Source: Trema orientale
Lineage: Eukaryota > Streptophyta > Magnoliopsida > Rosales > Cannabaceae
Reading direction: 5' to 3'
Assembly: GCA_002914845.1 (NCBI GenBank)
Contig: JXTC01000035.1
Location: forward strand, 398,977-462,976
DNA length: 64,000 nucleotides
In this document: piece after piece, positions 36,244 through 47,929 of the stretch
How the letters are laid out: each line of letters starts with the position of its first letter
How positions within the stretch are numbered: the stretch's first letter is position 1
Made by a program: the position numbers and the translations under genes
Notes under the pieces: model-generated
The model's input: the letters and a program-made list of their open reading frames with translations, nothing else
Database searches by the model: none
What the model was told of the DNA's origin: nothing

Positions 36244-39200
36244 AAAGCTAGAGCCTATGTTGGTTGATTTGGCATATTAAGCATATTGTTTGGTTTTGGA
36301 CTAGGAAGACAATACGAAAATTATTAGTTGGTTCCTGCGGTGATTCTGTGGGTGTGAATACCATTATTGTATTAGGGTATATGTAATTTGCATGGTCTTT
36401 TTTTCAGCACTAGGAACTAACCATATGCCATATTTGTAGTTAGGGAATCGAAAGTTGCAAAGTGAAGTGTTAGTTTTGTGTACATGCTTTTCACCTTTTT
36501 CTTTAATCACTTCTGTAAGTTTCTCTGTTTCTTTATTTTACGACACGTGTTTTTGTGGGTTCTTTTATTATCATCATTATTATTAGATTAAGCACTTTTG
36601 TGTCACGAAATTGTGAGGAAGTGACGGTGAAAGCCACAAAGAAATTGCACTGTGTTAGTTTGCCTTTTTTACGTCTAAGTTTAAACTTTGACATGTTTTC
36701 AAATATCTTTGGTTTGCAAACTTACATCTACTTTTATGTCAAAAGGGCACTTATAAGTTGATAAAACTTGTTATTTGAAATAGTGTTTTTCGGGTAGTAT
36801 TGATCGCGTCTTTCCAAGCAAATTAAAGCAAAGCGCACAAAACTCATATCTAAATGTACCACTTTCTGTCAATTAATTTTTAACAAATTTTTCGAATAGT
36901 TTCCAAGAAGAAATAGGAATATTTAGGGATTTACTCAGGAAAAAAAAAAAACAACCATTTTGTCTTTAATTTGTTTTTATTACTTGTCAAAAAAACCGAC
37001 TTTAGGTTAGAAAATTACATATATGTATACATACATACATACATGCACAATCATCTACATGTTCTTTATAGTTATATGGGCATTGCCGCATTGGAGCTAC
37101 TTTTGGGCTTTAATTTATGCGATCGATTTTGCTTTACTTTGGCAATATAAAACTTTTTGAATAACGTTGAAGCACATCAAGGGCTAGCAATTTAGTTAGA
37201 TTGGACAGGTCATTTCTACCATTAAATTAGCAGTACTTCTCTCAAAGGAGTGTAAACCTTCTGTTAATATAGGTATAAATATTACACGTTATCTTCGGTT
37301 TCCTTCACTAAGAAGTTATAAGAAGCAACTGTGGAGTCACCCTACTTTGTCATGTTCAACGCTAGAATTAATACATATATGCATATATGTTGTTTGACAA
37401 AGCATACGGGAAATGCCAAAGCATTAATTATGATCTTTGACTTAGCTTTCGGTCCCTAATACATGTAAAAATGAATTTTAAATTATATACCTACTTTCAT
37501 GTTTGATCCCATGTAAACATTTTCTTTCTCGAAAAGAGCGCTGATTTATTTATAAAGTCTTGATACATATAATTAGCACCGTGATGAAACCACAGTAGCA
37601 ATATTTTAGAATTGGATTCCGTGTAACATATAATAAACTTTCTTAATCACATCAAAGAGCAAGAAAGATTAGTATTTTTTCTTTCGTGAAAAAACGATTA
37701 ATATTTTATTCAATATACTTCTTACATTATAGCTATTGTTACTTTTATATTTGAATTCAGTTGGAATCAGGAGTTGGAATGAGGTAAGATGGTGGAGCCC
37801 TTACTAACTAACTAATATATATATGTATGATGTAAATTTGTATTCATATGCCTAGCTCATCTCAGTGTCGTCTGAGTCAGCCTGATTGAGACCCTAATAC
37901 TAAGACAAAAAAACCTTTCAAAATCGCCATGTAATTTTGACTCACCATATCTAGATTATTCACTTAAATGTATCCACCCATTAAGTTTTTCTTGTTGTTT
38001 CTATTAGTACTTCTCTCTAAAATTGTGTTTCCCTTTCGAAAATGACTTTTTTCTTAAATTATGTGATCCTAAGGGAGCCAACTGAAACTAATTCTCAACA
38101 CTTGTCCGATTATGGTGGAACAGGTTAATGCTCGAAAGTGCATTTTAGCTAGCTAAGAAAGTAAATTTAATTAGATTGATAACTACACATCTAACTATAG
38201 GTGATAATGACCTCTTGCTATTAGTCCTTGATATTCTAGTTAAAAAATTCATAGTTGATGTTGATTTGTTCTTTTTGTATTGTTTCTTACATTTACAAGT
38301 GTATTGCTATACCACCGACATACCCAATACATTGACAAATCCCATAGAAAATGACGTTTTTGTTCTTTATATGAAAGAAGGGCTTATTTTGAAGCCTTGG
38401 CTAGCTTTTGGACCAATTCTCCTTTCTTGTGGCAGTGGCCTTTGTTTAATAATTACTAAAACAAAGGAGCTAGAAAACAAAATTTTTTTTCCTTTTTTTC
38501 TTTTTGGGAGGTATTTGGGGCGACTTAATATCTATAAACTTCCTATTAAGCACCAAAATTGTTTTTACATAATTAGATTTCGTTGCTTAATGAAAAGCTC
38601 CTTATTGACCATGAGAATATTCTTCATTGAACATTAATTTTTTCCTGCTGACTAGAGTAATTTATTCTTGTCGTTCAACAACCACCGCCATCAATAATAG
38701 TAAATCGTACACGCTTTCTTCCATCAAGCCCCAAAATAAAATTAAAAAAAAAAGGAGCGAGAGAGAAACAAAAAGAATACTAAACCAAACAAAAATTAAA
38801 AAAAAAATAATAAAAACCTGTTTTGCTTAGAACCATTTGGTATGTGCAAAAGTGAAAATTTACTTTTCCCACGGACCTGCCTCCGCAGTATTTTATGGAG
38901 ATCAATATAATTAGCTTTCCCTTTCCTTTCATATTTTCTTTAACTAATTGGTTGATTAATAGTGTAAACTTGTTTACTTTTTTTCTTGCAGCCAAATAAA
39001 TTTAGAAAGCATAGAAAATTACTAGACGAATAGATAGCTCAGCCAGTGGAAGCAAGACCTCAGGTACCTCTCTCTTCCTTTTTTTTTTTTTATTTAAGTT
39101 ATTATTTTCCGAGTGAAATATCTCTTCACCATAATTAGGTTTCTTAGCTGTAATTAAGCCCAAGCCCTATATAGTTTCAAACTATCTTTAAAGACTAAGG

Positions 39201-39497
39201 CTTGTTGGACATGGGCTTACAAGAAAATCCAACCCGGGCTTACTTCAATGCAATAATACAAGCCCATATACTCTAGCTGGATTTGGGCTTAGTTTTCTCA
39301 TTTCTGAGCTTGACAGAAGTAAATACACATTTAACCATATTTTTTTAGGGAACCGCACCGTGGTATTTGACCATAATAGAGGGGTATTTTTGGAATTATG
39401 ACATAATTTTCGTATTTCCATTTTTGATAATTAATCAAGTATTACGTAAAAGATAAATGTTGATGTTGAGCTTTGCACGGTGAAGCAGGCATTGGCA

Positions 39498-42339
39498 ATG
39501 GGACTCCAAAAACCACATTCCCATAAGCAAAAAGCCCAGCCCATCACAAGACCTAAGAACGACGAGAACAATGGTGGGGATTGCTTCATCACCTCAAATT
39601 TGCTCATTAATCCTCCCTCTATTATCACACCTGTTTCATCAGATTCACCTTATAATTCATGGCTGGTAATTTCTGCCTCTCCTTATACATATAATGTATA
39701 TGTGTATACACATTAAATTTTACATCATAATGCAATACGTATTGCATAAATATATGTTGAAGTATGTCACATTCACTTAAGGAAAAGGGTTTGTGGATTT
39801 TTTTAAAATTATTTTTTAAAATTTTTTTTTTTAATTTTTCTGATATTTGTAATCTATAAAAATAGTTAGAGCACCCTTCTGCATTGGGGTCATTTGATCG
39901 GATGATGAAAGTGGCGAGGGGAAAGAGGATCGTCGTGTTTTTAGATTACGACGGGACTCTCTCACCCATTGTGGACGATCCCGATCGTGCTTTCATGTCT
40001 GATGAGGTATTTAGTCGTGCCACAACTTATTTATTTATTTATTATTATTTGTTTGTTCCATAAGTATTCAATATTATGTAAATTTTGAACGATATAAAGG
40101 AAGGCAGGTCTGTGTGTGTATTTGTATGTTATTTTACGCGGGTGAATATAATACAGGAACTAAGTAAATTACTTTTATTCTGGTGTTGACCCCTTTTTTT
40201 ATGATATAAATATAATATACATGGCAGATGCGTGCAGCAGTACGTGAAGTTGCAAAATATTTTCCAACTGCGATAATTAGTGGAAGGAGCAGAGATAAGG
40301 TAATGACAAAATTTACCAATATATCGAAATGGGTCAATATGATAGGCCTCAAATTTATGGAGTAGTATTCGTATGCTTAATTATGTTCAAAGAAGAAAAC
40401 AACTTCTAATTTGTGACAAAACATTTTGTCAATGCTTTCAGGTCAAAGAATTCGTACAGTTGAGTAATGTATATTATGCGGGGAGCCATGGAATGGACAT
40501 TATGGCCCCGGCAAGGCCACTCAAGTCTAGTGGTGAAGCCAAACACCTTGCTATTTCCATTGACAAAAAGGTGATTAATTCCTTTTTCCTTAAGCCTTTT
40601 TTATTCTTGAGATATTATTAGATGTGGTATCATATGAGTTGTCTGTAAATAATATGAATTTGAATTAGATAATTATTTTAGCTTAAATTAGTTATTATAA
40701 TACAAATTTTCATTTATCTTACAGGATAATGATGTTCTATTTCAACCTGCACAAAAGTTTATGCCCGCAATTCAAGAGGTTAGATCAACCGCTATTCGCG
40801 TCTCTTTTTGAAGAAAAAAAAAATTAGCCCACTTTCTCTAATAATTTTTCATCAATATGATTATATTACACTGATATTTAGGGCATATTTACTAATCCGT
40901 AATGAAAAGAAAAAAAAGAAAAAGAATGTGAATGAGTTTAAAAATAAATGAGAATGAATAAAAAATTGAGCCATCCTTCTAAAATTTGACTAATTATGTG
41001 AAGGATTTTCTAAAATAGTGTGTCCAGATAGATGAGTAAACGTATGAATGAAAAGGAAATGAAATTATTCTCTTAATTTTCATTCCCTTTCTGATCTATT
41101 GCTGATTAATAAACAAGGTCTTAAAGAATTATAAAATCCTGAATTTTGAAAATATGTCAAATTGATACTTTCACAGCTCAAATCCAATTTGATACATTGT
41201 CAGCTGCCAGTGATAATTACTAGCAATTACTTCTCCTTGTCTTACATTATTGTACTAATTAAGCAAAACTCATATGTTTGAGATAGATACTCGCACTACT
41301 AGAGGAAAAAACTGGGAATATTCAAGGTGCAAAAATAGAAGACAACAGATTTTGTATATCTGTGCATTACCGAAGGGTCAGGGAAGAGGTAATTATCAAA
41401 TGTTTTTTCTTATAAATTGAAAGTTCTTGGCCGGTATGTCAGTTTAGTTCCAATTGTTACGCAAGCAAAAGAGACTCTTATAATAATAACTTTTGCAATT
41501 TAGTTAAGCTAGCTTGTTCATATCAGGATTATGGTATATTGGAAGAGAAGGTGAAGTCTTTGCTTCAAAATTACCCAGATTTTCACCTAACTACGGGTAA
41601 AAAGGTACAAAAACAATACTTGTAATCGTGAATTTCTAATGTTTTACTAAGAGACTCAAACAATTTTTCTTGTTACGTATACATTTTCATTTCATGGATT
41701 ATACATTTTGTATGTAGGTTTTGGAAGTACGACCATCTATAGAATGGAACAAAGGCCATGCACTTGATTATTTACTTGACACTTTAGGCTTCGGCAATTC
41801 CAGCGAAGTCCTTCCGCTGTATATTGGCGACGATCGAACTGATGAAGACGCATTCAAGGTAACTAAAACTTCCATAATGATCACGATCAAGTTATTTACT
41901 AAATTTTGATCACTAAATGATGTGACAGTTGAGTTGTTTTCATATCGTAATTGGTAAGTAACGTTTGAATGGTAGAGCTATGTTAATCTAAGTAAATAGA
42001 TGTATGGATACTTTTATAGCATTGATTACCGATGTACATCAAAAGCGTTGATTACTGATGTGTATATATATAAATGTGTGACTTGGTACAAATGGCCATG
42101 TGCATATAACGCACAGTACAAACAGATCATAAAAGTGTGACGTGTTAATAAATTTGCAGGCCATACGGAGCAGAGGACAAGGGTTTCCAATTATCGTGTC
42201 TACAATTCCAAAGGAAACCAAAGCTTCACACTCCTTGCATGACCCTTCGGAAGTGTTGACTTTTTTGTTGCGCCTTGCAAGGTGGAGAAAAGGCTCTTCC
42301 ACAAGTAGGTCAACTTTCTCTAATTTGGGGTCTTGGTGA
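39498..42339 (+). CDS. Trehalose-6-phosphate phosphatase, 354 aa
   Basis: Converts trehalose-6-phosphate, a plant sugar-status signal, to trehalose. Coding exons: 39498-39665, 39866-40006, 40228-40299, 40442-40570, 40725-40778, 41287-41388, 41527-41604, 41718-41858 and 42160-42339, all phase 0 with GT-AG introns. HAD-phosphatase motifs are intact: DYDGT at 83-87 (nucleophile Asp83, Asp85), SGRSRDK at 121-127, the YYAGSHGMD block at 138-146, the Lys of ATTGKK-VLEVRP, and [10 protein letters not shown] at 285-294. The N-terminal ~55 residues are variable and hydrophilic with no obvious targeting peptide; the protein is a stand-alone TPP of usual plant length without a synthase domain. The C-terminus has a Ser-rich extension after WRKG. 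The start is the first ATG after an in-frame stop at 39447; the second exon's acceptor (AATAG|TTAGAGCAC) was chosen to keep [11 protein letters not shown] in frame. Intron 5 contains a MITE. Confidence 0.93.
40881..41120. mobile_element. PIF/Harbinger (Tourist-like) MITE in a TPP intron
   Basis: A 240-bp segment flanked by TTA on both sides (40878-40880 and 41121-41123). Its ends are inverted repeats: GGGCATATTTACTAATC against GACCTTGTTTATTAATC. Three-base TTA duplication with G-rich termini fits PIF/Harbinger. It lies wholly within intron 5 (40779-41286) and explains about half its length. No coding capacity. Confidence 0.65.
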
Positions 42340-43052
42340 TTGATCATGATTATCAGAAATCAGAGGGAGTTCTTTTTTTTTTTCCCTGTAGATTTATTAG
42401 TTATAATAGTACTTAGCGTACAAAGAAAACTAATACTTTATAATAATGATAATGTATTATGGAGGACCTAATGAAAATATTAGAGAAAGCATATACATTA
42501 TAAAGAGAGTGTTGTGTGAGAGTGATTTGGTCATTTTGGTGACAGCTTTGAACCAGTAGTACTGATGGAACATGGTTTTACGTTTTGTACTGAAACTATA
42601 CTATGTGATTTGGAATGGTGTTGTTTTATGATCACCATTGATAAGTTGCTTATGGCTTTTTGGGAGAGAGAGATTCTTTTTTTTCCTTGTTTTTTTTTTT
42701 TTAAATTGTATGTAAATAGCTTTTATAGTTTTGTACATATTTGATTTGAAGATCATGATTTTCAACTGCAAATGGGTCAAAAAGGCAATTACTTTTGAGC
42801 ATGAGATGAAGTTTTTTTTTTTGATACATTTGTACAAATTAGTGGGGGGAGAGAGCATGACATGAAGTTGTACTAACAGAAAATCCGTGCTCTTCAATTA
42901 GTGAAATTAATTACCCTAAGCTAGTAAAATAAAGTCTCACATATAACACATGCTTTCGCCCACCAAAAGAACACAATGAATTGGAGTCACGTGATATCTA
43001 GGGGAAACCATGAGAGTCTCATTATGAGGGATGAGTTCAATAGAAACGTGCA

Positions 43053-43114
43053 ACATTTAACTAGATCACTATTTCCAAAAAAAAAAAAAAAAAAAAAGAC
43101 ATTTAACTAGATCA
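43053..43114. repeat. Poly(A)-bearing insert flanked by 16-bp direct repeats
   Basis: ACATTTAACTAGATCA at 43053-43068 is repeated exactly at 43099-43114. Between them sit 30 bases reading CTATTTCC, then ~20 A, then G. The arrangement resembles a target-site duplication around a severely truncated retroposed tail. Confidence 0.85.
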
Positions 43115-43126
43115 ATATTCTATAAG

Positions 43127-43240
43127 ATTCTTGACCACACTTTACATCTTCTTTCGAAAAGAATAATGCTATAGGGCACCACTATTCTTGACCACACTTT
43201 ACACCTTCTTTCGAAAAGAATAATGCTATAGGGCACCAGT
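43127..43240. repeat. 57-bp tandem duplication spanning a MITE end
   Basis: ATTCTTGACCACACTTTACA and what follows, through CTTTCGAAAAGAATAATGCT and ATAGGGCACCA, occurs at 43127-43183 and again at 43184-43240 with one or two differences. The unit includes the flank, the left target duplication and the first ~20 bp of the MITE at 43218, so the duplication happened after the MITE inserted. Confidence 0.9.
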
Positions 43241-43401
43241 GGTGCCCAGCACCACAGTAATGTGTCAGTTTGTCACTGGCTAATCATAATTATAATTTAA
43301 GTGGGGCCCATGTGGGACCCAGTTTGTTAATTAAATCATCCAGTGACAAATAGACAAATCACTGTGGTGCTAGGCACTACTTGTGCCCCAGTAGCATTGC
43401 T
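43218..43401. mobile_element. Mutator-like foldback MITE with 9-10-bp target duplication
   Basis: CTTTCGAAAA occurs immediately left (43208-43217) and right (43402-43411), the duplication length expected for Mutator-like elements. Almost the whole 184 bp is an inverted repeat: the left part (AGCACCACAGTAATGTGTCA, TTTGTCACTGG, GTGGGGCCCATGTGGGACCC) meets its complement on the right (CCAGTGACAAA, CACTGTGGTGCTAGGCAC). Non-coding. Its two termini also appear, fused, at ~11564-11606. Confidence 0.85.
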
Positions 43402-44856
43402 CTTTCGAAAAAGGCAATAGGAAAGGCGGACTCCACTGAGAGAGAAGCAATTTTGACTTGATGAGTTGCTAGTAAATATTTTATAAATTAGGCCTTGCAA
43501 CTTGAACTAATTACATCTCGGCATGGCTTCATTCATTCATCTGAAAAAATATTCAATGTTGTTTTTGTCCCTCTTTGGCACTATTATAGCCCTTATTTCG
43601 AACGATTGAACCAATGTAATTCATCTGTCTTATAATCATATGTTTTTGTGAGTATATTTAATGAGGTTATTGTTGGTCACTAGGGTGATCACAATTATGT
43701 AAAACACATGCAGTATTTACTACCACTTTTCTAGGGTATAATTTGAACCCACAGAGTTTCATATGCCTAATGCGTAGTTTTAACCAAATTAATTCTGGTA
43801 GTCGGTGCTGAAGATTGAAGAGCGTAAAATTTCAGCTCACAGTAGCGGAGAGATCATCATATTATTAGATTAGAGCCGTCGTTACAATGGCATATAGTAG
43901 GCGATGACAGCTCATTCAATGATATTAGTGTCACTTCACAACGTAATTTGATCAAATTTAATCCAGATAATTTTGACCCAACTGACAAACTAAGAAGATA
44001 CATTTTGTATTTCTTAAAACAGAAGATGAAAATTGGTACTTTACTAATACACTAGGGATATTTTTGGTAATTTTCCTTCTTCTTTTTTTAAATGTTTTTT
44101 TTAATCTACTTTTTTCCTTAGAAAGAAATTAAGGAGCCAGGCCAGCTAGCTAGCCGAATCGGAGGTGCGATGTAATGATTTTAGATATGTTACTGCACAT
44201 TCTATAAGTTTCTAAGTCTCGCTCTTTAAATGACAATGTACACTCTTTAAATGACAATGCACATAAAAGGATTATTGTATTGAGTTCTTCGTGACTGAAA
44301 TCAATATCATTTTTTATGTTGTTTCAATTCAACCTTACATAGATTTGCCATTTCTAATTTCACGGTATACCATCGATACTACTTTATATTCAATTTTTTC
44401 AGAAAAAATAAGATTAATTACAGAACATTCGAAGTAATTTGGCCTATTCCTGTCCAGATTATAAGAACCTAGAAAAGAAAAATGTTACTCCCTTTATGCT
44501 TCCTCGGGACAAAATATCTCACTTCGAATCTGAAAAAAAAAAAAAAAGAAAAATAAACAGCTAAAGTAAAACAAAATAAATAAAAGGCGTTAATAATAAT
44601 GGGATGATGATACGAGTTATTTTCTTATTTTAAAATGAAAAGCCAGGTTGATAGCAATTGCATCAAACTTTCACTTTGTAACCGAATAAAATCGTTATTC
44701 GACAGTTTGTCCGTAAAAAAAATTATTTTATTGACGGATTAACTTCTCTTTTGTAAAGAAGGTATAGTTTTCTTACCAAAAAAAAAGAAGGTATAGTTTA
44801 GACTTTAGATTCTCGTAAAATAATGTTGTCAGAATCTTCAAAATTCACAAGTACTT

Positions 44857-45051
44857 GACGAAGTGGGTTAGCTCAAGTGATAAGAGTATCAACTACTTAG
44901 GATCTCGGTCCTAGGTGGGTAGACGTGAAAACCTATTATCCCTAATAAAGTAGGATGGAGATTGAATAATAATAGGTATTTTTTTTTTAATTTGTAATAA
45001 GTGGAGGTCATTAATTAAGTCTATTTTTAAAAAAATAAAATAAAATTTAAG
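44857..45051 (+). mobile_element. tRNA-derived SINE
   Basis: The head GTGGGTTAGCTCAAGTGATAAGAG is an RNA polymerase III A box, and a degenerate B-box region follows ~30 bp on. The 3' part AATTTGTAATAAGTGGAGGTC and an A-rich tail complete it. AGTACTT flanks both sides (44850-44856 and 45052-45058). The same body occurs at 59495 and, reversed, at 47751-47907. Confidence 0.75.
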
Positions 45052-45308
45052 AGTACTTTTTTTTTCTTAAAAAAAAAAAAAAGAACCCCTCCAAAATTCA
45101 ATGACCAGATTCTTCTAAATCCAAGGTTCTTATGAACTTTTTCTTTTCTTTTTTATTTATTATATCTAGGTATTTTCCCTCCACTTCATCACGGTTGGCA
45201 GATTATGCTTGTCCAAAACGAAAAATTAAAAGCCTTAACGAAAGGGAAGAAATACTTATATATTCACTATTGAAGCTATAACTATGCTATTGTGCTAGTA
45301 TTTGCGTT

Positions 45309-45405
45309 CTTTTTTTTTTTTTAAATGTGATTAGAACTATGACTTGAATCGATCCTTGCCCATATACTCATAAACTTAATCATTAAGCTAGCCTCAGTTG
45401 GCTTC
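45309..45405 (-). mobile_element. Short tRNA-derived SINE
   Basis: Read on the minus strand: AGGCTAGCTTAATGATTAAG (A box), GGATCGATTCAAGTC (B box), then an A-rich tail (the T run at 45311-45322). GTATTTGC(G/A)TT is duplicated on both sides, at 45298 and 45406. The tail region is short compared with the 44857 copy, so it may be a different subfamily or 3'-truncated. Confidence 0.7.
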
Positions 45406-46119
45406 GTATTTGCATTTGCATTTAACTAGACGTTAATTATCCACAATATATAATTATATATGTCAAAATAATTACTTTTTGAATTCCTTTTTTAAAGTGA
45501 ATCTTAACTAATAATCACTACTTTATTACAAAAAGTAAGAGAAAATAACTCACACAATCACTATTAAAGTTTTAATTTTTGACCGTAAGTCACATACATA
45601 TCTCTCAAACTTTGGACTAACTAAGTTAGTCTCAATTAGGGCTTTGGTATCAACTATCAGCTGGGCTTTTATTTTTTTATTTTCTATAGAATTTGGCAGA
45701 TCAGTTCAGTAAAAGTTAGGTTAATAGATAGAGGAGCGGACTAACGTGCACGTTAAAATAAAATAATAATAATGAAAATACTCTATCGAAATAAAACTAT
45801 TGATTCTGATTTCGTCAAAATTTTCACAAATGTTTTTAAAGAATAATTTGAAGATTTGATTTGAACAATTTTCGTATTAAATCGATTATTGTACTGCAAT
45901 ATTTGATTAATAAATGAAATTTCTCACTATCTAAAAAAATAAAAATAAAAAGAAAGGAACAAAACAATGACAATATTTATGGTTTAATATTGGATGTGCG
46001 CATATACATCACTGATCACCTGAGATTGTATGTAGCCTTGCTATAGTTAGTCATTTCGGTTGATGTTTTCCTTAGCGGTAAGACATATGTATATATAATT
46101 CAGTTGATGATGAAGTTTT

Positions 46120-46486
46120 GGGTAAAATGCAAAAAAAATATCATGAGATCTGAGTGTTCTGCAATTTAAATTATGAATTCTGGACTCTACAAAATAATAT
46201 TCTGAGATTAAGAATTTTTGAAAATTAACACCTGAGTTAAAGTTTTTGAATAATGTTAATTGATAAAAGACAATAATATTCTTAAAATTAATGAAAATAA
46301 TAATGATTAATCCAATTTTAATAGAGGATATTATTATTTTTAGTTATCAAAATTGGTCAAAAAGGTAGTCTAGTGAATTAATTTTCAAAAATTCTTAATC
46401 TCAAGTATTATTTTACAGAGTGCAAACTTCAAGATTTAAATTGTAGAATACTTAAATTTGAGGGCATTTTTTTGTAGTTTACCCTA
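46120..46486. mobile_element. Foldback MITE (hAT-like size of target duplication)
   Basis: Ends are inverted: GGGTAAAATGCAAAAAAAATA against GGGTAAACTACAAAAAAATG. The arms pair for ~150 bp, with shared TTGAGATTAAGAATTTTTGAAAATTAA-type blocks at either side of the centre near 46303. AAGTTTT flanks both ends (46113-46119 and 46487-46493), with an eighth base nearly matching. Non-coding. Confidence 0.8.
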
Positions 46487-47339
46487 AAGTTTTATACTTT
46501 AATTACCCCTTGTTCAACCTAAACGACTGTCAGTTCTGATTTTGAATATGCTTTCGTGGGAAAAAAATCTGGTGAGATGGAGTATTATATATATATATAT
46601 ATAAGAGCTAGAACAATAAGTATTTTTGTTTTTCTCTATAGATAGAGAATTTAATTTTTACTTTTGTATTTCAATCTAATGGTTAAAATTAATTAAGTTG
46701 AATCGAATTCCAATGCAATTAATATCTAAGGAAATGTTAATTTTGCAATTAATAACGATCGTAACTTTTGGGTACATATATACAAGCAATTGAGTTTACA
46801 CCTAAAAAACTTTAAAATCCACTTCAGTATAAATTGCGTTATGTCTACAGATCGATCGACCTTTTGTTATTTATATTGGTGGATACATGAAGACTAGAAT
46901 TCTGAAGAGAATATGCAAAGTGATTTATATTATAATCTTCTTAATTTATTTCGTTAGTGGTGATGGCTGCTCTGGTGTATAAGTGACTAGACAACCTATA
47001 AAGTCCTTCTGTGTAATATTTTATCATATCATATCAAACAAAATTCCTTGTTAATTTGTTATTAATTCCAAACTGAAATGCACCATATAGAGTTTTACTA
47101 TAATGTATACTTTGGGTCACCATTAGTCCTGTATTTATATATATATATATATATCTTGATCTTCCTTTGTTGAGATTGTTACGCGATCGCCCAATCCACA
47201 CTCCTATATAAATATATGCATAAATATCCATTTATCATGCATGTTTGTAGTCGCATGCTCTAATTCAATTTTTTTTAATAGTCGATCACTATAATATGTA
47301 CTGTTTTATATACTGTACAATACATGTCATGATCTTCTT

Positions 47340-47364
47340 TTTTTTTTTTTGGGGGGGGGGGGGT
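47340..47364. repeat. Poly(T)-poly(G) homopolymer junction
   Basis: About a dozen T followed directly by fourteen G, in a region otherwise above 70 per cent AT. Long G runs are rare here and hard to sequence, so the exact lengths should not be trusted. Confidence 0.8.
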
Positions 47365-47750
47365 GGTGTTCTAATAATGCGTTAAATACATTTAAGTATA
47401 CATATTTTAGAAAAGAAAAAAAAAAAAAAGAAGTTAAAGATCACTTTCTTAGGGTGGTGTGTTCTGTACAATATTGTTTACTATTATTAATTTTGGTGTG
47501 CTGCATACCTCTTTTTCGTTCATATTATACTACTATATAGAAATATAAGATCATATCCTCAAGCTAGAGGCACACTCTTTCAGGTCCTTTCGGGACATCG
47601 GTACTGATAAAAATCCACTGACCCAACCTCTTATAGGTTTAGGGTTCCATCTTATCATGACCAAGAAAGTAACACCAGAAAGAAAAAAAAAAAAGTGTCC
47701 TTGTATTTATATATGTCATTAGATATTCAAATGTGAACTAATTATAACTT

Positions 47751-47907
47751 TTTTATTAAATAAGGTGAAGCTTAATTAATGACTACCACTTATTATAAAT
47801 TTAAAAAAAAATATCACACATATACTACCAAAACTTGAATCCCTAACCTCTTAAACTCACACACACATTTCTAAAATTTTAGACCAACTGAGCTAATCCC
47901 AATTGAA
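47751..47907 (-). mobile_element. tRNA-derived SINE with an 18-bp target duplication
   Basis: Minus-strand head GGGATTAGCTCAGTTGGTCT (A box), B-box region GGGATTCAAGTTTTGG, and 3' part TTATAATAAGTGGTAGTCAT, the same tail as in the 44857 copy. GTGAACTA(A/G)TTATAACTT flanks it on both sides (47733-47750 and 47908-47925) with one mismatch in 18. The long, well-preserved duplication indicates LINE-machinery insertion and modest age. Confidence 0.85.
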
Positions 47908-47929
47908 GTGAACTAGTTATAACTTAATT

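Larger units (their letters stand above)
33665..39497 (+). other. Probable 5' leader of the TPP gene with a ~5.2-kb intron
   Basis: Proposed leader exon 1 ends at 33816 (TTTTAG|GTAAGT). The next candidate leader exon is 38992-39063, bounded by TTTTTTCTTGCAG and CAG|GTACCTC. The third begins after GAAGCAG at 39488 and carries the ATG at 39498. This makes the first intron about 5175 bp. Nothing convincingly coding lies inside. It holds a GC-richer island at 34.1-34.45 kb, an (AT)11 run at 35324-35345, a (CT)13 run at 36217-36243 and a 153-codon open frame near 38.2 kb without family signature. The structure is inferred from splice sites alone. Confidence 0.45.

Noticed and set aside
38176-38637. 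153-codon open frame on +
   Set aside because: Hydrophobic, AT-driven composition, no recognisable domain, no splice or codon evidence, and it lies in the proposed TPP leader intron.
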